In this document: piece by piece, positions 16,643 through 24,801 of the stretch | How positions within the stretch are numbered: the stretch's first letter is position 1 | How the letters are laid out: every line of letters begins with the position of its first letter | Origin: Pseudomonas sp. B21-023 | GTDB lineage: Bacteria; Pseudomonadota; Gammaproteobacteria; Pseudomonadales; Pseudomonadaceae | DNA length: 64,000 nt | Direction: 5' to 3' | Assembly: GCF_024749165.1 (NCBI RefSeq) | Contig: NZ_CP087190.1 | Coordinates: 4,065,501 to 4,129,500 of the forward strand | Notes under the pieces: model-generated | Told to the model about the DNA's origin: nothing | What the model saw: the letters and a program-made list of their open reading frames with translations, nothing else | Databases searched by the model: none | Position numbers and translations under genes: made by a program

Positions 16643-18586
16643 ATGTGTGGTTTCATCGGTGTCTACCAGTCCAAACGCAACAGCATCAGCGACCAGTCGA
16701 TCCTCGACGCCCTGGCCGCCATCAACCACCGCGGCCCGGACGAGCACAGCCTGTGGCGTGACCCGGGCGAGCGCGCCGTGCTTGGCCATACCCGCCTGAG
16801 CATCATCGGCCTGGACAACGGCATGCAGCCGATCGTCGCCGACGAAGGCGACCTGGCGGTGATCGTCAACGGCGAGTTCTACGACCACGAGCGCATCCGC
16901 GCCGAGCTGCAGGCCGAAGGCGCGATCTTCAAGACCGCCTCGGACAGCGAGATCGCCCTGCACCTGTACCGCCGCTCCGGCATGGCCGGGCTCAAGGAGC
17001 TGCGCGGCGAGTTCGCCATGGTCCTGTTCGACCGTCGTCGCCGCCTGATGCTGGCGGTACGCGACCGCCTGGGCATCAAGCCGCTGTTCTACACCCAGCA
17101 CGAAGGCAACTGGTACTTCGCCTCCGAGATCAAGGCCCTGCTGGCCGCCGGCGTCAACCCGACCTGGGACGAGAACGCCTATGCCAGCCGCGCCTTCTAC
17201 CTGCGCGACCACACCCTGTTCGAAGGCGTGCGCAGCGTGCAGCCGGGCTGCTGGGTGATGGTCGACCACGGCGGCCTGCACAGCGGCCGTTACTGGGATA
17301 TGGAGTTCGCCCGCCGCGACACCCCGGCGCCGAGCGACGAGGCCGGCATGATCGAGGCCGTGCGTGCCTCCATCGAAGAAGCCGTGCGCCTGCGCCTGCG
17401 CGCCGACGTGCCGATGGGCGTGTACCTGAGCGGTGGCATCGACTCCTCGGCGATGCTGGGCATGGCCACCGCCCTCAAGGGCGAGCCGCTGGACGCCTTC
17501 AACCTGTCGTTCACCGACATGGACGACTACGACGAGAACCGTTTCGCGCGCATGGCCGCCGAGCACAACGGCGCGCGCTTCCACACCATCGAGATCACCC
17601 AGGACGACCTGGCGGATAACTTCGAGCAGGCGGTGTGGCACAACGAGACGCCGTTCTTCAACGCCCACGGCGTGGCCAAGTACATCCTCAGCAAGGAAGT
17701 GCGCAAGGCCGGCCTGAAGGTGGTGCTGACCGGCGAAGGCGCCGACGAAGTGTTCGCCGGCTACCCGCACTTCCGCCGCGACATGCTGCTGTACAACAAC
17801 GAACAACAAGACCCGAAAGTCATCGACCTGCTGCGCCAGCGCATCCAGGCCAACGAACAGGGCTACACCAACGCGCACATGCCCCACGACATCCACTGGA
17901 TGGTCGACCAGCTCAAGCACGGCGTGTCGTGGCTGGACAACCAGGCCGGCTGGTTCAAGGCCCTGGAGAGCCTGTACCGCGGCGACTTCCGCGACCACTT
18001 CACCGGCGTCGACCCGTACCGCCAGTTCTTCGACCGCCTCGACCACGGCAAGCTCGCCGACCGCGACCCGGTGCACAACTCCATGTACCTGTGGGCCAAG
18101 TCGTACCTGCCGAACTTCGTCCTCACCACTCTGGGCGACCGCATGGAAATGGCCAACAGCATCGAAGGCCGCGTGCCGCTGCTCGACCACCACGTGGTCG
18201 AACTGGCCTGCCAGCTGCCGGTGTGGATGAAGGTGCGCGGCGCCACCGAGAAGTACGTGTTCCGCGAAGCCATGCGCCCTTACCTGCCCAAGGCCCTGTA
18301 CGAGCGCAAGAAGCACTACTTCCGCGCGCCGCCGGCCACCCTGCAGCAGCAAGGCCGCCTGTGGCAGTTGGTGCAGGACACCCTGCACAGCCGTGACCTG
18401 GACGCGCTGCCGTTCTTCGACGCGGCCAAGGTACGCAGCCTGCTCAAGCAACTGCCGACCCTCAGCGCCCAGGAACAAGGCCTGCTCGACCCGATGCTGA
18501 TGGAGCTGACCAGTCTGTGCCTGCTGCAGCGCCGCTACCGCATGAGCGGCCAGAGCTGGAACACCTTGAGCGAGGTGGCCGCATGA
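16643..18586 (+). CDS. AsnB-type glutamine-dependent amidotransferase
   Basis: A 647-residue asparagine-synthetase-B homologue. The N-terminal glutaminase has the nucleophile Cys2 (MCGF), NHRGPDEH and NGEFYDH (76-82). The synthetase domain has the ATP pyrophosphatase loop SGGIDSS (263-269), GEGADEVFAGYPHFR and EGRVPLLDHHVVELA. All key motifs look intact, so it should activate a carboxylate with ATP and amidate it with glutamine-derived ammonia. An AAAAGGA ribosome site precedes the ATG, and the 3' end overlaps the monooxygenase gene (ATGA). In this operon the acceptor is more likely a pathway intermediate than aspartate, but a plain asparagine synthetase cannot be excluded. Confidence 0.88.
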   Translation: MCGFIGVYQSKRNSISDQSILDALAAINHRGPDEHSLWRDPGERAVLGHTRLSIIGLDNGMQPIVADEGDLAVIVNGEFYDHERIRAELQAEGAIFKTASDSEIALHLYRRSGMAGLKELRGEFAMVLFDRRRRLMLAVRDRLGIKPLFYTQHEGNWYFASEIKALLAAGVNPTWDENAYASRAFYLRDHTLFEGVRSVQPGCWVMVDHGGLHSGRYWDMEFARRDTPAPSDEAGMIEAVRASIEEAVRLRLRADVPMGVYLSGGIDSSAMLGMATALKGEPLDAFNLSFTDMDDYDENRFARMAAEHNGARFHTIEITQDDLADNFEQAVWHNETPFFNAHGVAKYILSKEVRKAGLKVVLTGEGADEVFAGYPHFRRDMLLYNNEQQDPKVIDLLRQRIQANEQGYTNAHMPHDIHWMVDQLKHGVSWLDNQAGWFKALESLYRGDFRDHFTGVDPYRQFFDRLDHGKLADRDPVHNSMYLWAKSYLPNFVLTTLGDRMEMANSIEGRVPLLDHHVVELACQLPVWMKVRGATEKYVFREAMRPYLPKALYERKKHYFRAPPATLQQQGRLWQLVQDTLHSRDLDALPFFDAAKVRSLLKQLPTLSAQEQGLLDPMLMELTSLCLLQRRYRMSGQSWNTLSEVAA

Positions 18587-19707
18587 AGATCGCGATCATC
18601 GGCGCCGGCCTCAATGGCCTGGCCTGCGCCCTGATTCTCAAGCGCTTCGGCCTCGAGGCCACGGTGTACGAGCGGGCCCATGGCCCGCGCGACTCGGGCA
18701 CCGGCATCTATGTCTGGCCCCAGGGTGTGCAGGTGCTGCGCTTCCTGTTCAACGACACCGGCTTCATCGGCCGCGGCAAGGCCATCGAGTTCCTCGACAC
18801 CCATGGCCGCGACGGTCGCCTGATCCACAGCCAGCCGGTACGCCCGGACGGCCTGGGGATCCCGGCGCCGGCGGTGATGTTCCCACGCCCCGAGCTGTTC
18901 GGCCTGCTGCGCGAACGCCTGGCGCCGGGGCAGATCCGCTACCAGATGGGTTGCGAGAAGGTGGAGAAGGTCGGCGAACAGGCGCGGGTCACCTTCAGCA
19001 ACGGCGAGCAGGAAGACTTCGACCTGGTGATCGGCAGCGACGGCGTCGGCTCCACCGTGCGCCAGTGCCTGGAACCGGGCCTGACGCCCTACGACACGGG
19101 CCTGGTGGCCAGCCGCGGCATGGTCGAGTTCGACTCGCCGCTGCTGCTGCCCGACCGTTGCCAGATCTTCGCCTCGGAGTTCTCGCGGGTGGTCACCTAC
19201 CCGCTGGCGGCCGACCGTCCGTACCGCTACTGGTTCGCCGCCTACCAGCACCGCAACCAGCCGCTGCTCGACCGCGACGGCCTGGTGCGGCTGTTCGCCG
19301 ACCTGCCGCCGGATGTGGTGCGGATGATGCAAGCCACCGAGCACGAGCAGATCCTCACCCACAAGATGATGGCCCTGACCGGCGCCGGCTGCTGGCAGAA
19401 CGGCCGCGTGGTGATGCTCGGCGACAGCATCCACGCCATGCTGCCGACCCTCGGCTACGGCCTGACCCTGGGCCTGGAGAACGCCTTCATGCTCGCCCAG
19501 GCCCTGGTCGGCTGCTGCGACGAGCGCCTCGACAGTGCCCTGCAGCGCTACGAGATCCGCGCCGCCGAGCGTTCGCGGGTGATGCTGGAAGTGATGCGCG
19601 ATATGACCGACCTGTACTACTTCGAGGAGGACAGTGCCATGACCTCCTCGCGGATCCGGCCGATCGTCGAGCGCTTCCACGACCTGGCCCTGACCACGGT
19701 GTTCTGA
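18583..19707 (+). CDS. FAD-dependent monooxygenase (group A aromatic hydroxylase type)
   Basis: A 374-residue flavoprotein with the N-terminal dinucleotide fold (IIGAGLNGLACALILKRFG, GxGxxG at 7-12), the DG-type motif DLVIGSDGVGSTVRQ and the second FAD motif VVMLGDSIHAMLPTLGYGL. This is the PHBH-like class that hydroxylates activated aromatic or enolic rings with NAD(P)H and O2. The coding sequence begins inside the amidotransferase stop (4-bp overlap) and ends 10 bp before the dehydrogenase gene. The substrate is presumably the cyclised or unsaturated product of the preceding enzymes; that is inferred. Confidence 0.88.
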   Translation: MKIAIIGAGLNGLACALILKRFGLEATVYERAHGPRDSGTGIYVWPQGVQVLRFLFNDTGFIGRGKAIEFLDTHGRDGRLIHSQPVRPDGLGIPAPAVMFPRPELFGLLRERLAPGQIRYQMGCEKVEKVGEQARVTFSNGEQEDFDLVIGSDGVGSTVRQCLEPGLTPYDTGLVASRGMVEFDSPLLLPDRCQIFASEFSRVVTYPLAADRPYRYWFAAYQHRNQPLLDRDGLVRLFADLPPDVVRMMQATEHEQILTHKMMALTGAGCWQNGRVVMLGDSIHAMLPTLGYGLTLGLENAFMLAQALVGCCDERLDSALQRYEIRAAERSRVMLEVMRDMTDLYYFEEDSAMTSSRIRPIVERFHDLALTTVF

Positions 19708-19717
19708 GGAGGCCGCC

Positions 19718-20794
19718 ATGACTGACGCATACCGCCAGCGCCTGCAAGCCTTTGTCCAGGCGCAGATCGCGCCGAACATTGATGCCTGGGAACAGCTCGG
19801 CGCCTACCCCGCCACGCTCAACCGCGAGGCCGGCGCCGCCGGCCTGCTGGGCCTGGGACACGACCATCGGCAATTGCCCGACGACCCACGGGCGGTGGCC
19901 GTGCTCATCGAGGAACTGACCCGCAGCGGCGCCCAGGGCATCACCATGGGCCTGGGCTCGCATTTCGTCAGCCTCAAGGCAGTGCAGGCCACCGGCCACC
20001 CGATCGTCCACGACCTGGTGCCGGCGGTGCTCGACGGCCGCCAGAGCATCGCCCTGGCGATCACCGAGCGCCAGGCCGGCTCCGACCTGCGTGCCCTGGA
20101 GTGCCGCGCCGCGCGCCAGGCCGACGGCTACCGGTTGAACGGGCACAAGGCGTTCATCTGCAACGCCACCCGCGCCGACTGGCTGCTGATGGTCGGCCAC
20201 TGCGAGGACGGCCTGGCGCTGTTCCTGGTGGAGGGTTCGGCCGCCGGTATCCGCCATACGCCGCGCCGCGCCCTGGGCTGGCGCTGCCTGCCGCTGGCCG
20301 ACCTGGAGCTGGAGAACGTGCCGGCCATCCGCCTGACCGAGAAAGGTGGCGTGGGCCGCCTGCTGCAGGCCAGCCTGCAGCAGGAGCGGCTGAACCTGGC
20401 GGTGATGGCCATCACCAGTGCCGACATGGCCCTGCAGGCCGCCATCGACTGGTGCAAGAGCCGCCAGGTCGGCGGCAAGCCACTGTTCGACAAGTCGGTG
20501 ATCCGCCAGCGCCTGGCCGAGCACTACGCGCAGCTGACGGTCAGCCGCCAGTTCGTCGACACCTGCGTGGCCCGCCAGGCCGAAGGCACCCTGGACGCGC
20601 ACCAGGTCGCCATCGCCAAGAACAGCGCCGTGCAGACTTTGGAAACCCTGGCCCGCGACGCCGTGCAACTGCATGGCGCCCACGGCTGCGTCGAGCCCTC
20701 GCTGGTCGAACGCATCCACCGCGACGCCCGCCTGCTGGCCATCGGCGGCGGCACCCACGAAATCATGCTGGAAATCATTGCCCGGCACCTGTGA
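19718..20794 (+). CDS. Acyl-CoA dehydrogenase-like flavoprotein
   Basis: A 358-residue ACAD-fold protein: N-terminal helical domain, middle beta domain (ALAITERQAGSDLRAL), and C-terminal helices ending AIGGGTHEIMLEIIARHL. The usual MCAD catalytic glutamate (YEGT) is replaced by glycine (Gly344), but Glu223 in SLQQERLNLAV sits where isovaleryl-CoA dehydrogenase keeps its base. It is therefore probably an active dehydrogenase suited to a beta-branched acyl group, which fits a 3-methylglutaryl/glutaconyl intermediate. A GAGG ribosome site lies before the ATG at 19718. An oxygenase activity, known for some ACAD-fold enzymes, is the alternative. Confidence 0.85.
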   Translation: MTDAYRQRLQAFVQAQIAPNIDAWEQLGAYPATLNREAGAAGLLGLGHDHRQLPDDPRAVAVLIEELTRSGAQGITMGLGSHFVSLKAVQATGHPIVHDLVPAVLDGRQSIALAITERQAGSDLRALECRAARQADGYRLNGHKAFICNATRADWLLMVGHCEDGLALFLVEGSAAGIRHTPRRALGWRCLPLADLELENVPAIRLTEKGGVGRLLQASLQQERLNLAVMAITSADMALQAAIDWCKSRQVGGKPLFDKSVIRQRLAEHYAQLTVSRQFVDTCVARQAEGTLDAHQVAIAKNSAVQTLETLARDAVQLHGAHGCVEPSLVERIHRDARLLAIGGGTHEIMLEIIARHL

Positions 20795-20805
20795 AGGATC
20801 ACACC

Positions 20806-21243
20806 ATGAGCACCATCAGCGACCACGCCGCCGCGCACTCGCGCGCGCTGCTCGAACACGCCTACCAGCGCTACTGCGGGCTGGAGATGCTGGAACAGTC
20901 CCCCGGCCAGTGCACCTGCCGGCTGACCGTCAACGCCGACATCGACAACCTGAGCCAGACCCTGCACGGCGGGGTGATCTACTCGATGCTCGACGTCACC
21001 AGCATGCTCGCCACCCTGCCCTTGCTGGGGCCTGACGAGTACGCCCTGACCAACAGCTTCAACACCCTGCTGCTGTCGGCCACGCCGCGCGACACCGAGG
21101 TGCTGTTCCACGCCAAGGTGATCCGCGACGGTCGCAATCTGATGTTCACCCAGGCCGAGGCCTGGCGGGTCAACGCCGACGGCAGCCAGACACGCATCGC
21201 CAGCGCGCAGTTGAGCAAGTTCAGGCTCAAGCGCGAGTGGTAA
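20806..21243 (+). CDS. PaaI-type hotdog-fold thioesterase
   Basis: A 145-residue single-hotdog protein with the PaaI/4HBT signature LSQTLHGGVIYSMLDVTSMLAT (about 49-70) and the strand TNSFNTLLLSA. Members hydrolyse acyl-CoA or acyl-ACP thioesters in the cytoplasm. It is the last gene of the compact operon, 11 bp after the dehydrogenase, with an AAGGA ribosome site. It would release the product from CoA or recycle stalled intermediates. Confidence 0.85.
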   Translation: MSTISDHAAAHSRALLEHAYQRYCGLEMLEQSPGQCTCRLTVNADIDNLSQTLHGGVIYSMLDVTSMLATLPLLGPDEYALTNSFNTLLLSATPRDTEVLFHAKVIRDGRNLMFTQAEAWRVNADGSQTRIASAQLSKFRLKREW

Positions 21244-21266
21244 GGGCGTAATCACCCATCACGTTC

Positions 21267-21320
21267 ATCGCGGGGCAAGCCCGCTCCCACTCGATTTGTG
21301 GGAGCAGGCTTGCCCCGCGC
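21267..21320. repeat. REP doublet
   Basis: Facing units ATCGCGGGGCAAGCCCGC and GCAGGCTTGCCCCGCG separate the six-gene operon from the azoreductase/GST pair. They may end or attenuate the first transcript. Confidence 0.8.
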
Positions 21321-21449
21321 TCGTTCCAGCCCAGAGCCCCTGGCGATACATGACAACCTTAAGGGTAATACCCTGATTATCTGCGCTTTTCACTCCCGCC
21401 CGATTGCTCAAGACTGGCTATCACACACATCACAGAAAGGATTCGCGCA

Positions 21450-22097
21450 ATGAATCACAAGGTCCTGGTCATCCGCTCCTCGATCAAGTCCGACGGCGGC
21501 TTCTCCGGCCAACTGGTGGACAACTTCCTCAAGCAGCTCAAAGAGGTCAACCCCGAAGCTTCGGTGGCGGTGCGCGACCTGCACGCCCAGCCCATTCCGC
21601 ACCTCAATGCGGTGACCATGGACGCCCTGTTCGGCGGTGACGCCAGCAGCATCGAGGCGGCCGCGGCGCTGAAGCTGTCCAACGAACTGATCGAAGAGAT
21701 CCAGGAAGCCGACCGCGTGGTGATCGGCCTGCCACGCTACAACTTCGGCGCACCGTCGATCCTGCACACCTGGGTCGACTACATCGTGCGTGGCGGCGTC
21801 ACCTTCACCTATGTCGACGGCGCCCCGGTCGGGCTGCTCGACGACAAGCCGGTGCACGTGCTCAACGCCAGCGGCGGCGTCTACAGCCAGGGCACCGACA
21901 CCCTGGCTGGCTGGCTGTCGCAGACCCTGGGCTTCGTCGGCCTGAACAGCGTCGAATTCATCTACGCCGAAGGCCTGGGCATGGGCGAAGAGAGCCTGGC
22001 CGCGGGCCTGGCCGCCGCCAACCTGAAGATCCAGCACAGCATCGCCGCCCTCGGCGAGCGCCCATGCCCAAGCCTGGCCACCGCAGTAGGGAGGTAA
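21450..22097 (+). CDS. FMN-dependent NADH-azoreductase / quinone reductase (AzoR type)
   Basis: A 215-residue flavodoxin-fold reductase of the AzoR family, which transfers two electrons from NADH to quinones or azo dyes. Motifs are the N-terminal VLVIRSSIKSDGGFSGQL phosphate-binding loop, GLPRYNFGAPSILHTWVDYIVRGGVTFTY, and LNASGGVYSQG. The ATG at 21450 has a GAAAGGA ribosome site. It is followed 1 bp later by a GST of the hydroquinone-reductase type, so the pair probably handles quinone-like compounds. Its own promoter may lie in 21325-21440. Confidence 0.88.
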   Translation: MNHKVLVIRSSIKSDGGFSGQLVDNFLKQLKEVNPEASVAVRDLHAQPIPHLNAVTMDALFGGDASSIEAAAALKLSNELIEEIQEADRVVIGLPRYNFGAPSILHTWVDYIVRGGVTFTYVDGAPVGLLDDKPVHVLNASGGVYSQGTDTLAGWLSQTLGFVGLNSVEFIYAEGLGMGEESLAAGLAAANLKIQHSIAALGERPCPSLATAVGR

Positions 22098-22098
22098 G

Positions 22099-22959
22099 AT
22101 GACCCGCAGCCAAGACAACCCGTCGGTCCAGGAGCTGTTCCTCAGCGAACTGGTGGCCGAGCCCAACCGCTACCACCTGTACATCTCCCACGCCTGCCCG
22201 TTCTCGCACCGGGTGCACCTGGTGCAGAGCCTGCTGGGCCTGGAAGACGCGCTGGACGTGACCTCGGTGGCGGCGCGCCGCCACGACCAGGGCTGGGAGT
22301 TCGACGAGCACGACCAGGACCCGCTGCACAAGGACGTCACCCTGCTGTCGAGCCTGTACGAGCGTTCGCGCCCGGGCTTTGCCGGCAACCAGTCGGTGCC
22401 GGTGCTCTGGGACCGCCAGCAGAACCGTATCGTGCACAACGATTCGGCCGAGCTGGCGCTGCAGATGGCCACCCGCCTGCTGCCCCTGGCCAAGACCCCG
22501 ATCGACCTGGTGCCCGACCGCTCCAGCTGCGACATCGTCGAGCTCAACCAGTGGCTGCACACCAACATCAACCGCATGGTCTACCACATGGGCTTCGCCC
22601 CGGACCAGGCGAGCTACGACGAGGCCTACAAGCAGTTCTTCGCGGCCATGGACACCCTCGAGCACCGGCTGCGCAAGCAGCCGTACCTGGTAGGCGGCAA
22701 GCTGAGCCTGTCGGACCTGTTCCTGCTGCCCACGCTGATCCGCTATGAGGCGGTGTACTACGTGCACTTCAAGGCCAACCACAAGACCCTGGCCGAGTAC
22801 CCGGCGCTGTACCAGTACCTGGTGCGCCTGACGCAGATCCCGGCGATCTACCGCACCATCGACATGGCGCATATCAAGCTGCATTACTACTACTCGCACA
22901 ACCACATCAACCCGACGCGGATCGTGCCGCAGGGGCCGGCGTTGAGTTGGTTGAACTGA
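22099..22959 (+). CDS. Glutathione S-transferase, glutathionyl-hydroquinone-reductase-like
   Basis: A 286-residue GST of the Xi / ECM4-YqjG type. The active-site cysteine lies in HACPFSHRVHL (Cys36) where canonical members have CPWCHR or CPWAHR. The N-terminal thioredoxin domain (SVPVLWDRQQNRIVHNDSAEL) is followed by the helical domain (FFAAMDTLEHRLRKQPYLVGGKLSLSDLFLLPTL). Such enzymes remove glutathione from glutathionyl-hydroquinones. A GGGAGGTAAG ribosome site overlaps the azoreductase stop, so the two are cotranslated. The Trp-to-Phe change after CP is unusual for the family. Confidence 0.82.
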   Translation: MTRSQDNPSVQELFLSELVAEPNRYHLYISHACPFSHRVHLVQSLLGLEDALDVTSVAARRHDQGWEFDEHDQDPLHKDVTLLSSLYERSRPGFAGNQSVPVLWDRQQNRIVHNDSAELALQMATRLLPLAKTPIDLVPDRSSCDIVELNQWLHTNINRMVYHMGFAPDQASYDEAYKQFFAAMDTLEHRLRKQPYLVGGKLSLSDLFLLPTLIRYEAVYYVHFKANHKTLAEYPALYQYLVRLTQIPAIYRTIDMAHIKLHYYYSHNHINPTRIVPQGPALSWLN

Positions 22960-22980
22960 GCAGCTGGCGTTTGCGGAGCA

Positions 22981-23083
22981 GGACCGCTTTGCGGTCCTTT
23001 CGCGGCAAAAGGCCGCTCCTACAGGAGGCCGCATCCCCCTGTAGGAGCGGCCTTGTGTCGCGAAAGGGCTGCATCGCAGCCCC
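22981..23083. repeat. Hairpin plus REP-like doublet after the GST gene
   Basis: A perfect stem GGACCGC-TTT-GCGGTCC (22981-22997) followed by T residues may terminate the GST transcript. A facing pair (CGCGGCAAAAGGCCGCTCCTACAG and its partner near 23038-23071) and a final hairpin GGGCTGCATCGCAGCCC follow. From about 23100 the base composition drops sharply into the AT-rich CDI island. Confidence 0.65.
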
Positions 23084-23232
23084 GGCAGGTTTAAGCCGAA
23101 TGCAGACTTCGAACAGCTTGAACTAACCGTGCTCAAGCAGGTGCAACATGGCACACCGGCACATCCGGCAATGTACCCTCGACCGACAGACACACTACAT
23201 CCTCAGTACTGTCGTCAAACTAACGGCAAAGC

Positions 23233-23709
23233 TCACCCACGCATTTCATGGAAGGTGACCACCGGGCCATACTCCTGATCGGAGTTGATAGCCTCTACGT
23301 GAAATCTTCTATCAGGGAATTGCGCCTTCAACACCATTCGCCAGGACATGGCCAGCACATTGGACAGTTGCTCAAAAACCACCTCGTCCACCGAAGATCC
23401 ACACCCTGAAAACACATCGTACAGATGGGTGTGATTCAGCATCCTCTCGACACCGGCTTTATCGCCTGAAAAATGATCAAGCCACACACGAAATGCGGGC
23501 TCGTCAAATTTCATTTCCAGTATCACCGAATCCTCGAACACGACGAAATCCGGGAACAGCCATTTGCAAAAAATCAAACTGTCCTCTGGGCTGACGACAT
23601 CTTCAACATAGGAAAACAGGTCGACAGACGCTGGCTCCTGCCAGCCGGCTCGCCAAGCCGAAAACCTTTTAAGCCCTGTCAATTTCGCGAAGGATTTGAT
23701 TATTTTCAT
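23233..23709 (-). CDS. Hypothetical protein, candidate orphan immunity protein
   Basis: A 158-residue acidic soluble protein with no signal peptide or recognised domain (starts MKIIKSFAKLTGLKRFSAWR, contains SPEDSLIFCKWLFPDF). Codon use is much more AT-rich than the core genes. It is the most distal member of a minus-strand run of small genes lying downstream of cdiA-cdiI, the usual place for orphan CDI immunity genes. That context is the only functional hint. Confidence 0.6.
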   Translation of the reverse strand: MKIIKSFAKLTGLKRFSAWRAGWQEPASVDLFSYVEDVVSPEDSLIFCKWLFPDFVVFEDSVILEMKFDEPAFRVWLDHFSGDKAGVERMLNHTHLYDVFSGCGSSVDEVVFEQLSNVLAMSWRMVLKAQFPDRRFHVEAINSDQEYGPVVTFHEMRG

Positions 23710-23797
23710 GTTCGTGCGCCAATGTGAAAAAGTGCGGTTAAAAATGAAACAGGCCCATGTCTACGCTCTTTCCCCTCCACTGCCAGCAGCCTATAAA

Positions 23798-24145
23798 CTA
23801 CCTATATTCCGTATGATCTGAATAGGCATCTAGGGGTGTCGTGGCGGCTAAATACTCCGAAAAAGCATCAATTAGCCGTACAAGCTCGCTATCAAACCTA
23901 TCCGGCAAGAGACCCAGTATGTCCTCCAACTCGCAACATTCCATAACAAGATCGCAGACAACAACAGAAATCCCTTTCTTTCTAAAAACACTTGACGCTC
24001 CGGGCGAGAACAACAAGCGTTCTGCTTCATCCAGCTCGATGACACCAGCCCTGACTGACGAAAGCAACCCAATCGAAGCCATCGCTAGAAATCGTCCAGC
24101 TTCATCACCGTTAAAAATTTTTACCTCCAGCGCTACATCGGCCAC
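23798..24145 (-). CDS. Hypothetical small protein, possibly DUF3969-like
   Basis: 115 residues, acidic. The segment GRFLAMASIGLLSSVRAGVIELDEAERLLFSP and the later LEDILGLLPDRFDSELVRLID resemble a small family I recall as DUF3969, often found near polymorphic-toxin loci. This is weak pattern recognition. The start ATG at 24145 is 22 bp after the preceding minus-strand gene, so they may be cotranscribed. Confidence 0.55.
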   Translation of the reverse strand: MADVALEVKIFNGDEAGRFLAMASIGLLSSVRAGVIELDEAERLLFSPGASSVFRKKGISVVVCDLVMECCELEDILGLLPDRFDSELVRLIDAFSEYLAATTPLDAYSDHTEYR

Positions 24146-24167
24146 CTAATACGCCTCCCATCCCCAA

Positions 24168-24623
24168 TCAAGACTTTTTGGAAGCATGAGACTTATCGAC
24201 CAATACTCTCCGTTTATTTTCTTGCCGATCAGCCCGACTCACACCCTTCATTTCCTCCACCGAAAACCCCAAACGACCACCTAACGCTTCAAAGCGTCTA
24301 TAAGATTCCTCTCCCTCGGCGAGGTATTCAACCATAAACGGCTGAGGTGGAGCCTCTTTGTTCCGGACGCCAGCCTGTAAAAAAACCATGTAGTCACTCA
24401 AAGTGGAAGCAGCTTGCTCAATGGTCATTAATACCTGGGATCCCTCACTGTACTCACACTCTAGATACAGATGACCTGCCGCATATGCCATGTGGTGTGC
24501 ATTGCCGAAACCCAAGTACTCAGATTGACCACGGAGCTGACAGTCCTCCAGTCGAGTGATCAGCGCTTTTGCGCTAACACTACTACTGACGTCGTCACTC
24601 AACCACCCCACAATCTCACGCAC
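24168..24623 (-). CDS. Hypothetical protein, probably N-terminally truncated orphan immunity gene
   Basis: 151 residues from a GTG at 24623, without a ribosome site. The same frame stays open for 20 more codons up to the edge of the REPIN-like repeat at 24684 (NDLSANEPDAKVQKERPPFG), with no start codon. The simplest reading is that the repeat or an associated rearrangement removed the original beginning. No known domain was recognised. The C-terminus is basic (ENKRRVLVDKSHASKKS). Confidence 0.5.
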   Translation of the reverse strand: MREIVGWLSDDVSSSVSAKALITRLEDCQLRGQSEYLGFGNAHHMAYAAGHLYLECEYSEGSQVLMTIEQAASTLSDYMVFLQAGVRNKEAPPQPFMVEYLAEGEESYRRFEALGGRLGFSVEEMKGVSRADRQENKRRVLVDKSHASKKS

Positions 24624-24683
24624 ACCGAAAGGAGGTCGCTCCTTCTGAACCTTGGCATCAGGCTCATTGGCCGAGAGGTCATT

Positions 24684-24801
24684 AAAAAAAGGGACAGATT
24701 TATTTTCCCTGCTCTAATCTCGCCCTACCTACATAAAGGCTAGATCCGTTCGCCGCCAGGAATCGAAATTAGAGTAGGAAAAATAAATCTGTCCCCTTTT
24801 T
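24684..24801. repeat. REPIN-like palindromic repeat, copy A
   Basis: 118 bp with 25-bp imperfect terminal inverted repeats (outer core GGGACAGATTTATTTT and AAATAAATCTGTCCC), and a second inner pair CTCTAATCTCG / CGAAATTAGAG. The middle contains TTCGCCGCCAGG. It is nearly identical to copies at 25157-25272 and 26005-26120, all in the same orientation. From memory, the terminal motif is common around RAYT (REP-associated tyrosine transposase) elements; no RAYT gene is in this window. Confidence 0.9.

Noticed and set aside
16643..18586. Amidotransferase considered as a beta-lactam synthetase
   Set aside because: Those AsnB relatives lose the N-terminal Cys nucleophile; here MCGF and the glutaminase motifs are intact.
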